NCBI RefSeq assembly: GCF_000612545.2 | Contig: NZ_CP097800.1 | Span: 4,340,501 to 4,404,500, forward strand | Length of the DNA stretch: 64,000 nucleotides | Source: Streptomyces sp. PCS3-D2 | GTDB taxonomy: Bacteria; Actinomycetota; Actinomycetes; Streptomycetales; Streptomycetaceae | Direction: 5' to 3' | Shown here: piece by piece, positions 54,471 to 62,640 of the stretch | How positions within the stretch are numbered: position 1 is the stretch's first letter | How the letters are laid out: every line of letters starts with the position of its first letter | Program-made: the position numbers and the translations under genes | Notes under the pieces: generated by a model | What the model saw: the letters and a program-made list of their open reading frames with translations, nothing else | What the model was told of the DNA's origin: nothing | Databases searched by the model: none

Positions 54471-55727
54471 TCAGCCTTCCTGGTCGAGATCCTCCTCGTT
54501 CCCGCGCCGACGGCGCGCCAGCTCGACGATCCCGCTGGTGACCTTCCCCGTCATCGAGCCGGCCCGGTCGAGGGTCTCGTTGCCGAGGCTTCTGGCGGCA
54601 CCGACGCCCTTTGCCCCTGTCTCGAGCGCCTTGTCCCTCGCCTCCGCGGCCGCGTGCACCCATCGTCTCGCATCCGATGATCGGCGGCCGGACTCAATTC
54701 CGAGCCGCCCGTGAAAGTCATGGACGCCGGTCGCGACATGGTTGCTCGACTGGACTATGGCCGGGGACTTGGTCGGGTGCAGCAGCACCTTCGCGTTGGC
54801 GGTGGCGGCAGCCGCATTCATCCGGGCCACCAGACGCTCGGTGCTCCGCGAGATGAGATCCAGCCTGTTCTGTCGGGCAACCCGAAGCCCGAGGCGATGC
54901 CGGTCCAGCTCCTCCGGAGCCGTGTCCAGCACTCGGTCGAGTTCGAGCACGGCGATCGCGTCCTGAAGCTGGAAACAACGAGCCAGAACGGCGAGCCACT
55001 CCTGAGCCTTGGACTCTGCTTCGGCGGCCGCCGTGGCGAGATCGGCAATTTTGGACTGGCTCTTGCGCTCCACCTTCTCCGCGAGTGCATCGAGTTGACC
55101 CAACGCGTACGCCTGGGTGTCTGCGATCGTCGCCGGCGCCGCCTGCACCTTTGACCACGTTACGTCGGAGACCCGGCCCACCTGCTCTCGGATGGTCATG
55201 GTCTCCTCGATCACGAGGTCCACGCCGATCATGCGGGCCAACGCAGCGTTCTTCTGGGCGCGGAGCACGTCGTCGACCTTCTCGTCGATCGCGGCGAGGT
55301 AGTCGGTGATCTCGTCCATGGTCTGCTGCATCGCGAGCTGCGCCATGATCCCCGCGGCACCAGCCAGACGCGCCGGGTTGGTCAGAAACGAGCCGGCCCC
55401 CTTCTCGATCTGGAGCCATGACTTGATCGAGCCGGGTTTGCCCAACATGGCATGGCTGACGCCTGGCGTCTTGGTTTCCATCAGCCCGAACTTCTTGAGA
55501 CGCTGCGCGGAGTCCGTGGTCAGCTTCACCCAGCGACCGGAGTTGGCGGCTATCTCTGAACCTGCCTGCGCGACGGCAGCCCCGGCGTCGAAGACGGACT
55601 TGAGCCGTCCTGCTCCGAGGTCCTTCGACGGCAGTCCCTCCGAGGCGAGGAAGCGTTCGACATCGGTCGGATTCCCGATGACCGCCAGTCCGTCACCGTC
55701 ACTGATCAGCTGAATCGCGTTGTCCAT
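54471..55727 (-). CDS. Alpha-helical protein of unknown function beside the type I RM operon
   Basis: 418 residues from the ATG at 55727, which has AGGAG with 7-nt spacing. After an N-terminal part (LISDGDGLAVIGNPTDVERF, LASEGLPSKDLGAGRLKSVF) a moderately hydrophobic stretch lies near 118-145 (LTNPARLAGAAGIMAQLAMQ). Long coiled-coil helices follow (ITDYLAAIDEKVDDVLRAQK, LGQLDALAEKVERKSQSKIA). The C-terminus is basic. The pattern recalls helical membrane-active or scaffold proteins, but no family is recognised. It lies between the kinase-TPR gene and hsdR, all on the minus strand, and could be a kinase substrate or effector; this is speculation from position. Confidence 0.65.
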   Translation of the reverse strand: MDNAIQLISDGDGLAVIGNPTDVERFLASEGLPSKDLGAGRLKSVFDAGAAVAQAGSEIAANSGRWVKLTTDSAQRLKKFGLMETKTPGVSHAMLGKPGSIKSWLQIEKGAGSFLTNPARLAGAAGIMAQLAMQQTMDEITDYLAAIDEKVDDVLRAQKNAALARMIGVDLVIEETMTIREQVGRVSDVTWSKVQAAPATIADTQAYALGQLDALAEKVERKSQSKIADLATAAAEAESKAQEWLAVLARCFQLQDAIAVLELDRVLDTAPEELDRHRLGLRVARQNRLDLISRSTERLVARMNAAAATANAKVLLHPTKSPAIVQSSNHVATGVHDFHGRLGIESGRRSSDARRWVHAAAEARDKALETGAKGVGAARSLGNETLDRAGSMTGKVTSGIVELARRRRGNEEDLDQEG

Positions 55728-55818
55728 TGCCCGCTCCTGAAGTGGCTTTTCGCAGTTGAGGGGTAGTGCGGTGAGCACGGCGGTCGCCGTGCAGGAGCCG
55801 AGGTCTTCCTCCAAAGGA

Positions 55819-55847
55819 CGCCCCGGCCGGCGCTTCCGGCCGGGGCG
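55819..55847 (-). terminator. Hairpin ending the hsd operon
   Basis: Perfect 12-bp arms (CGCCCCGGCCGG) around a 5-nt loop, 7 bp past the hsdR stop. Confidence 0.78.
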
Positions 55848-55853
55848 TACGCA

Positions 55854-58800
55854 TCAGAAGTCGTCGTCCAGGCCCTCTTCGCGGCGGATCATCCGCCAGG
55901 CGGCCTTGCGGGCACTGCGGTCCAGGCTGGACTTGAAGCCCTTGTCGGGGCCGAAGTACTGGCGGCCCATGCCCGCGATGGTGTCGATGTGGTCGGCCAT
56001 CTTGTCCGCGAAGACGTTGTCGAAGACGAGGCCGAAGTTCTCCTCGTCGTTGACGACGGCCGCTGCCCGCACCTTCGGGTCGGCCTTGGCCTCCTCGAAC
56101 GGGCGGATGACGTCCTGCTCGGTGAACTCGGTGCCGAAGCGTTCGTTGAACTTGTCGATCAACTGCGAAAGCAGCGACTTCTCCACTTCCTTGGCACCGC
56201 CCGAGCCGTCGCCGAAGCCCTGCATCGTCGTCGGCCCCTCGGAGGTGAGGGAGACGTCGTACTCGCCGGTCTTCTCCACCCGCATGTGGCTGAGGTCGAT
56301 CTCGCCGATGTCCACGCCGCCGTCCGCCCGGCGCGGCAGGCGGTTGAGGAGGTAGCGGCCGTAGAGGTGCAGCCGCTCCAACTCGGCGTCCTGGTAAGGA
56401 ACGATCTGTGCGAGGAAGCCGTACTTCCTGACGTAGTCGTTGAGGTCGGCACGGAAGCCTTCAGCGGTCTCCTGGTCCTCCGTGTCCTCGCTTTCGAGCA
56501 GGGGCGTGAAGCGGGCGACGGCGGGGGACAGTCGCCGGTACAGCTCGGCGTGCAGCTTCTCCCACTTGGACTGCGAGCCCGCGGCCTTCTCCTTGGCGGC
56601 GAAGTACGCGGCGGCGAACTCGTCCATCTCCTGCCCGGACAGGATCGCCGCCTGCATGACCCGGCTCTGCGCGGTGTAGAGCAGGTTGGGGTCGGAGGGG
56701 AGGGTGTTCGCCTCCTCGAAGTACGGGCGGAAGGAGTCCTGTATGTCGTTCGCGTCGTACGAAGTCCAGGACCGCCAGGTCCGCCTGGGTCTTGCGCTCG
56801 GCGGTCCGGTTCAGCCGGGACAGCGTCTGGACGGCGGAGATGCCGGTCAGCGACTTGTTGACGTACATCGTCGTCAGCAGCGGCTGGTCGAAACCGGTCT
56901 GGTACTTCTCCGCCACGACCAGGATCCGGTACTCCCGCTGGCCCGCACCGCCGGCCCGGGCGGCCTTGTCGTCGGCACGCGTGTACGCGAACGCCTTCGG
57001 CAGCGCGCTCTCCGACAGCCCGCCGTTCTCCTTCGGCTCGGTGGTCTCCTCGCCGTCGACCGTGAGCGAGCCGGAGAAGGCGACGAGGACCCCCAGGTCG
57101 GGGTACTTGGTGTCGTAGTCCCGGTCCTTGATGTAGCTCTTGATCGCGCGCGCCATCTGCACAGCGGACTGCCGGGAGGCGGTCACCACCATGGACTTGG
57201 CCCGCCCGCCGAGACGGCCCCGACTGTGCGCCACGAAGTGCTCCACGATCACCTGAGCGTGCTGGGCGACCGTCGAGTCATGGGTGAGCGCGTACCGGGC
57301 GAGCAGGCCGTTCGCCTTCGACGGGTCGACCTCCCGCTCGTCGGGGTTCTGGTTCACCAGCTTCCAGTACGTGTTGTACGTGACGTAGTTGCGCAGCGGG
57401 TCGAGGATGAAGCCCTCCTCGATCGCCTGCCGCATGGAGTACGTGTGGAAGGGCCGGTAGGCAGCCTTGCCGTCGATGTCCTGGAGCGTGCCGAAGAGTT
57501 CGAGGGTCTTGGCCTTCGGCGTGGCGGTGAACGCGAAGTAGGAGAGGTTCGCGGCGCGGGAACGCTGCTCGGCCCTCTTCTTGAGCTGCTCGTCGAGGGT
57601 GGCGGCGGCCTCGGCCTTGACCGTGGTCGCGCCCACGTCGTCCGAGTCGGAGTCCAGGCCGAGGTCGCGCAGGGCGGACCGTACGGCGGTGGCGGCGTCA
57701 CCGGACTGCGAGGAGTGCGCCTCGTCCACGATGATCGCGAAACTGCTGCCCTGGATCTCCGTGGGGTTGCGCTGCAGGTAGTCGAGCAGCGCCGGGAAGG
57801 AGTGCAGCGTGACGGTGACGATCTTCCCTGTGTCGCGGGAGAGCGCCTTGGCGAGCTGCTCGCCCTTCGCCCCGTACTTCTCGTCGATCTTCACGACGAG
57901 GCCCGCGGTCTGCTCGAAGTTGCCGACCGTTTCGCGGAGCTGGGCGTCCAGGTTGCGGCGGTCGGTGATGACGATGACCTTGTCGAACACCGGCACGCCC
58001 GGCTTGAGGCCCTTGGCGAGGGCTTCGGGGTCGAGCTCGCGCGGGTCGGTCGGGGTGTGCAGGTCGCTGAGGCGGTGCGCGAGCCAGCCGATGGTGTTCG
58101 ACTTGCCGGACCCGGCCGAGGCCATGACCAGGTAGTCGTGGCCGGCGCCGTGGGTGGCGGCGTGCGCGGTGAGCTTCTTGACGGCGTCCCACTGCTGGAA
58201 CCGGGGGAAGACCATCGTCTTCGTCGTGCCGCCGCCGGGCGTCTTGCTCTTGTGCAGGTGCACGAAACGCTGGAGCAGGTCCAGCCAGTTGTCCGGCCGC
58301 CAGACCTGCTCCCAGAGGTAGGAGGTCGCGTACGTGCCGTAGGTGGTGGGGGCCGGGTTGCCGGCGCCGCCGGGCTGGCCGGGGCCGTTGGAGCCGGTGT
58401 TGAACGGCAGGAAGCGGGTGTTCTTGCCCTTGAGCTGGGTGGCGACGAAGACCAGGTCCGGGTCGACGGCGAAGTTCGCGACGACGCGGCGCGTGAAGAT
58501 CAGCTCGGTGGGGTCCCGGTCGGTCCGGTACTGCTCCTTGGCCTGCTCCACCCCCTGCTTGGTCAGGGGGTTCTTCAGCTCGGCCGTGGCGACCGGTATT
58601 CCGTTGAGGAAGAGGGTGAGGTCGAGCCGGTTGCCCCAGTCGGCTTGCTTCGTCGCGTACTCCAGCTCGCGGACGACGGTGAGGCGGTTGGCCCGGTAGC
58701 CGTCGAGCACGGAGTCGTGGGCGACGAGGTTCGGCTTGAAGTACGCGACGCGGAGGAGAACGCCGCGGTCCTTGACGCCGTTGCGGAGGACATCGAGGAG

Positions 58801-59052
58801 CCCGTTGGTGGCGATGGCCTGGTCGAGGCGACCGGTGAACCCGCGCTGCGCCTCGTTCGGGTCCCCGCCGTAGACGGTGAGCAGCTCGCTCCACTCGTCG
58901 GGCTGGGTCGCCCCGATGAAGGTGAACAGTTCGTTGGTGTCCAGACCGAGGTCGGCCCGGTAGTCCTGCGGACGCGCCTCGCGCCAGCCGCGCTCGACCA
59001 TGGCGGCGACGATGGCCTCGCCGAAGGCGGACTCCGTGTGGATGGGGCTCAT
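55854..59052 (-). pseudogene. hsdR: Type I restriction enzyme R subunit, interrupted by one frameshift
   Basis: The motor and nuclease subunit of a type I restriction-modification system. The first frame (59052 down to about 56760) has the nuclease motif VATAELKNPL (near 161), Walker A ASAGSGKSNT (near 318), the DEAH box VDEAHSSQSG and helicase motifs YFAFTATPK and YQTGFDQP. At about 56757-56762 the reading shifts: after AVLDFV the codons GTA-C-GAC imply one extra base or two lost ones, and the other frame continues normally (ANDIQDSFRPYFEEANTL, then MQAAILSGQEMDEFAAAYFA) to 55854. Without the shift the protein would be about 1065 residues, normal for HsdR. The helicase part may still be made, but the C-terminal domain that docks to HsdM/S would be lost. 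A sequencing error is the alternative. Confidence 0.85.
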
Positions 59053-59054
59053 GG

Positions 59055-60218
59055 CTACGCGGTGACTCCGTCCGTTACGTTGCGCCCGCTGGCGGTGGAT
59101 ACGTCGAACTGACCGGTTACAGCAGCGGTGATCAAAGCTTGGCGACGCTCGCTCAATAGCGAGCCCTTACGCTTGACTCGATCAACGACTTGGTCAATCT
59201 CTCGGCAGCGTGCCGACATACGATCGACGCGACCTTCCTGCTCGTTCGGAGGCACATCAGGTACCCGAAGCTCCCTAATCACCCCTAGGGGGAGCCCCGG
59301 TTGAGCAGCCGCAGTGACCGAAATTCGCATCTGATCTTGCAGTCCGGTAGAGCGCAGGACAAAGGCGAGCCATTCACTGGAATACTCAGGAAGTGGGCGA
59401 AGAAGTGCCACATTTCGATCCAGCACAGATCGCGGGAATCCTGCTGGCGCTACAGCGCACGCGCCGATCGTCCCCTTGACCGAAAGAAGGACATCGCCAG
59501 CCATCATTCGAAGGGACTTCTCCAGAATTTTCGCATCGTCTTCGCTTACATGAGTGTCGAGCTCTGTGAGCCGAAGCTGTCCGCTGGACACGTTGCGCGC
59601 TGTAAGCAGCGGGACACCCAAGTCGACCCGTGGGGGCGGCTGATGCGTACCGTCCCGCAGAACTGAGAGATTCCAGAAGAGCTTGGTCGACGACCTGGAC
59701 GACGCATCGACCTCGTGATCAATGACCGCCTTGCGGCGCTCGCCGAGCAGCCCAAGAAGCTTCTGGTCGCGCCTGTCCAAATGGTCGATGCGGGCGGTCT
59801 CGGCGTCAAGGAAGTCGGCGATGCGGCGTTGCTCCTCTGCAGGCGGCGGGGCCGGAACTGAAACGCAGTAGGCTGCCTCTCGCGACAAACCGGGTACACC
59901 CACGTCCTGCGAGGAGCCGCGAAGGTCAACAGCCTGCAGCACGTAGTACAGCCATCGCAGATTTGATGAGGTGAGGTACTTGTCGATGTAGTAGGCCGTA
60001 TCGATCGCGAAGCCACCGGTAGGCACCCAATGGACGGATCCGTAACTACCCTTCCTGCCGACCACAATCCCAGGTGCCCCGAAATTATGCGCATTATGGC
60101 AGCCGGAAACTCCCCCCGACCCCACCACTGGATAGTCCCCATCGACTCTTGCCTCTGACGCCAGTGAGTCGCCATAGGCCATGCGCGTCACTCGACGCAG
60201 CGGCACCATGCCCTTCAT
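59055..60218 (-). CDS. hsdS: Type I restriction-modification specificity subunit
   Basis: A 387-residue DNA-recognition subunit. It has two target-recognition domains, each followed by a conserved helix: the first begins VPLRRVTRMAYGDS with helix PPPAEEQRRIADFLDAETAR then IDHLDRRDQKLLGLLGERRK; the second begins KLFWNLSVLRDGTHQPPPRV with helix PPNEQEGRVDRMSARCREID and LLSERRQALITAAVTGQFDV. Base composition is much lower in GC than its neighbours, especially in the recognition domains. This is the usual sign of domain shuffling by transfer. The ATG overlaps the hsdM stop (ATGA) and the stop lies 2 bp before the hsdR start, so this is one operon. The recognition sequence cannot be read off. Confidence 0.9.
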   Translation of the reverse strand: MKGMVPLRRVTRMAYGDSLASEARVDGDYPVVGSGGVSGCHNAHNFGAPGIVVGRKGSYGSVHWVPTGGFAIDTAYYIDKYLTSSNLRWLYYVLQAVDLRGSSQDVGVPGLSREAAYCVSVPAPPPAEEQRRIADFLDAETARIDHLDRRDQKLLGLLGERRKAVIDHEVDASSRSSTKLFWNLSVLRDGTHQPPPRVDLGVPLLTARNVSSGQLRLTELDTHVSEDDAKILEKSLRMMAGDVLLSVKGTIGACAVAPAGFPRSVLDRNVALLRPLPEYSSEWLAFVLRSTGLQDQMRISVTAAAQPGLPLGVIRELRVPDVPPNEQEGRVDRMSARCREIDQVVDRVKRKGSLLSERRQALITAAVTGQFDVSTASGRNVTDGVTA

Positions 60219-62269
60219 TCCGTCACCTCACTCAGCAAAACCTGAATCTCCGCCTCCAGCGACTTCAGTTCCGCGTCGATCTCCGCCAGCGGCCTCGGCG
60301 GCTGGTACACGTAGAAGTGCCGCGTGAAGGGGATCTCGTAGCCGATCTTTGTCTTCGTGTGGTCGATCCACGCGTCCGGCACGTGCGGCAGCACCTCGCG
60401 CCTGAGGTAGTCCTCGACGTCCTCGCCGAGCGGGACGTTCTCGTAGTCCCGCAGGTCCGTGTCCGGCTCGGTCGCACCCTTGACCTTCTGGACCTCGCCC
60501 TCCGGGTTCCGGACGCCGATCGTCTCCCGTACCGCCTTCACGAACGGCGCTCCCGTCGGCCACGTCAGGCCGGCCGCGACCACAGCATCCTTGAGCGCGA
60601 TGAACGACTCGGACTTCGTCTTCCAAGACGAGCCGAGCAGCGTACGCGCCGCCTCCACGAACTCCTCGCTCCGCTCCAGCCTCGCCACCGGCTTGGCCTC
60701 CGCCAGCGCGGACAGGGTCTCCTCCGTGACCTCGAAGCGCAGCTTCAGCGGCCGCTCCACGGTGATGCGCTGGAAGCCGAAGTCCTCGTTGGCGAAGACC
60801 TTGACCTTGCCGTGCAGAGCGTGCTCGGGGTCCTTGGCGACCTGCAGCGCCTCCGCGTACAGCCGGGTGATGTCGCCGATGTGGTCGGGGCGGCCGTTCG
60901 TCCCGTCGCCCAGTTCCTTGCGCTTGTCGCCGAGCGACTTGCGCATCTTTACCCACTGGTCGCGCGCGTCGAGCAGGACGACCTTGCCTTTGTGGTCGGC
61001 GTCCTTGCGGTTGGTGAGGATCCAGAAGTAGGTGGAGATGCCGGTGTTGTAGAAGAGCTGGTCCGGGAGGGCGACGATCGCCTCCAGCCAGTCGTTCTCC
61101 AGGATCCAGCGGCGGATCTTGGACTCGCCGGAGTCAGCTGCGCCCGTGAAGAGCGGGGAGCCGTTGAAGACGATGGCGATGCGGGAGCCGCCCCCGCCGT
61201 TGACGTCCACCGGCTTCATCTTCGAGATCATGTGCTGGAGGAAAAGCAGCGAGCCGTCGTTGATGCGCGGCAGGCCCGCGCCGAAGCGTCCGGCGTCGCC
61301 GAGCGACTGGTGCTCGTACTCGACGTCCTCCTTGACCTTCTTCCACTCCACGCCGAACGGCGGGTTGGCGAGGATGTAGTCGAACTTCCGGCGGGCGTGG
61401 CCGTCGTCGGAGAAGGAGTTGCCGAAGCGGATGTTCTCCGGGTCCTGGCCCTTGATCATGAGGTCGGAGCGGCAGATCGCCCAGGACTCGGGGTTGAGCT
61501 CCTGCCCGTACACCTCGACCGTCGCGTCCGGGTTGAGGGCGAGGATACGGTCGTCGGCGGCGCTGAGCATGCCGCCCGTGCCGCAGGCCGGGTCCATGAC
61601 GGTGCGGACGACACCCGGCAGGCTGAGGGCGTCCGCGTCGGGCGCCACCAGCAGGTTCACCATCAGCTTGATGACCTCGCGCGGGGTGAAGTGCTCACCC
61701 GCGGTCTCGTTCGACTGCTCGGCGAAGCGGCGGATCAGCTCCTCGAAGATGTAGCCCATGTTGTGGTTGGGCACGACGTCGGGGTGCAGGTCGAGGTCGG
61801 TGAACCTGCCGATGACCTGGTAGAGCAGGTTCGCGCCGTCGAGCTTCCTGACCTGCTGGTTGAACTCGTACTTGTCGAGGACCTCGCGGGCGTTGTCGGA
61901 GAAGGCGCCCACGTAGATCTGCAGGTTCTTCGCCGCGTTCTGCGGGTCCGCCGCGATCTTCTTGAGCGTGAGGTCGCTCCGGTTGTAGAAGGAGTGACCC
62001 GAGGCCCTGCGCAGGAAGTGGCCGGTGTCGATGTCCTGGCCGGCGAACCTGTCGACGGTCTCGACGACCTTCTCGCGCGTCGGCTCCAGGACGCACTCCA
62101 GGCGGCGCAGCACGGTGAACGGCAGGATGACCTTGCCGTAGTCGGACTGCTTGTAGTCACCGCGCAGGAGATCGGCGACGGACCAGAGCTCTGCGTCGAC
62201 CGGGTGGTGGGCGCCGTGATGCCTGGTCTGCCCCGCACCACGGGGCGCGCCAAGCTGCTCCTCCTGCAC
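60215..62269 (-). CDS. hsdM: Type I restriction-modification methyltransferase subunit, N-terminus altered
   Basis: About 684 residues from a GTG at 62269; the frame is open to 62485. From WSVADLLRGDYKQSDYGKVI onward it is a normal HsdM: helical N-domain, AdoMet motif TVMDPACGTGGMLSAADD, catalytic ANPPFG for N6-adenine methylation, and FYNTGISTYFWILTNRK. Family members begin about 10 residues before WSVADLLRG. Here that segment is replaced by sequence antisense to an unrelated plus-strand frame (ending at 62428), with no good start or ribosome-binding site. A recombination junction near 62200 has therefore removed the native start and promoter. Expression would need the weak GTG or a new promoter. 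Confidence 0.85.
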   Translation of the reverse strand: MQEEQLGAPRGAGQTRHHGAHHPVDAELWSVADLLRGDYKQSDYGKVILPFTVLRRLECVLEPTREKVVETVDRFAGQDIDTGHFLRRASGHSFYNRSDLTLKKIAADPQNAAKNLQIYVGAFSDNAREVLDKYEFNQQVRKLDGANLLYQVIGRFTDLDLHPDVVPNHNMGYIFEELIRRFAEQSNETAGEHFTPREVIKLMVNLLVAPDADALSLPGVVRTVMDPACGTGGMLSAADDRILALNPDATVEVYGQELNPESWAICRSDLMIKGQDPENIRFGNSFSDDGHARRKFDYILANPPFGVEWKKVKEDVEYEHQSLGDAGRFGAGLPRINDGSLLFLQHMISKMKPVDVNGGGGSRIAIVFNGSPLFTGAADSGESKIRRWILENDWLEAIVALPDQLFYNTGISTYFWILTNRKDADHKGKVVLLDARDQWVKMRKSLGDKRKELGDGTNGRPDHIGDITRLYAEALQVAKDPEHALHGKVKVFANEDFGFQRITVERPLKLRFEVTEETLSALAEAKPVARLERSEEFVEAARTLLGSSWKTKSESFIALKDAVVAAGLTWPTGAPFVKAVRETIGVRNPEGEVQKVKGATEPDTDLRDYENVPLGEDVEDYLRREVLPHVPDAWIDHTKTKIGYEIPFTRHFYVYQPPRPLAEIDAELKSLEAEIQVLLSEVTE

Positions 62270-62428
62270 TCCGTCGCGCCGGCCGAGACCGCCCGACGGG
62301 CGAAGGCCCTCTGGTCCCAGCTGAGTCTGGGATGCCACTACCACCTGTACGAGCTCGGACCCACGTGCGACCAAGTGCGGGCCTGGCGGTTCGAGGCCGA
62401 CGGCCTCGTCCGAGAACTGAGCCACTGA
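62218..62428 (+). pseudogene. C-terminal remnant of an unidentified plus-strand gene at the island edge
   Basis: About 70 codons ending at the TGA at 62426 read like a real protein end (AKLLLLHSVAPAETARRAKA, LWSQLSLGCHYHLYELGPTC, DQVRAWRFEADGLVRELSH) with coding-type third positions. The 5' part is missing: going left, the sequence becomes hsdM on the other strand at about 62200. It is the likely chromosomal side of the junction. Confidence 0.5.
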
Positions 62429-62585
62429 CCATTCGTCACCGTCCGGTTTCGAGGCGCATCGACACCTGGCGCTCGCCGGCGACATCTACCTTCGCCTTGT
62501 CCCACTCATCCCACACCATGGCGTTATGTGATCACGACGTGCCGGGACTTTCCCGGGCACCACCCCTCCCTTGTACAAGCTGATC

Positions 62586-62622
62586 GGCCCGCTGCCCCAG
62601 GTGAAACCGGAGACAGCGGGCC
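62586..62622 (-). terminator. Hairpin after the secreted FG-GAP/LamG protein gene
   Basis: The 9-bp arms GGCCCGCTG and CAGCGGGCC are separated by 19 nt, 19 bp past the stop at 62641. A second imperfect hairpin (GTGCCGGGA with TCCCGGGCAC) lies near 62540. Confidence 0.55.
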
Positions 62623-62640
62623 CAAGGCATCCGTCAGGGG

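Noticed and set aside
56755-56765. Programmed frameshift in hsdR
   Set aside because: The sequence at the shift (TTCGTACGACG) has no slippery heptamer or homopolymer, and HsdR is not known to use frameshifting; mutation or sequencing error is more likely.
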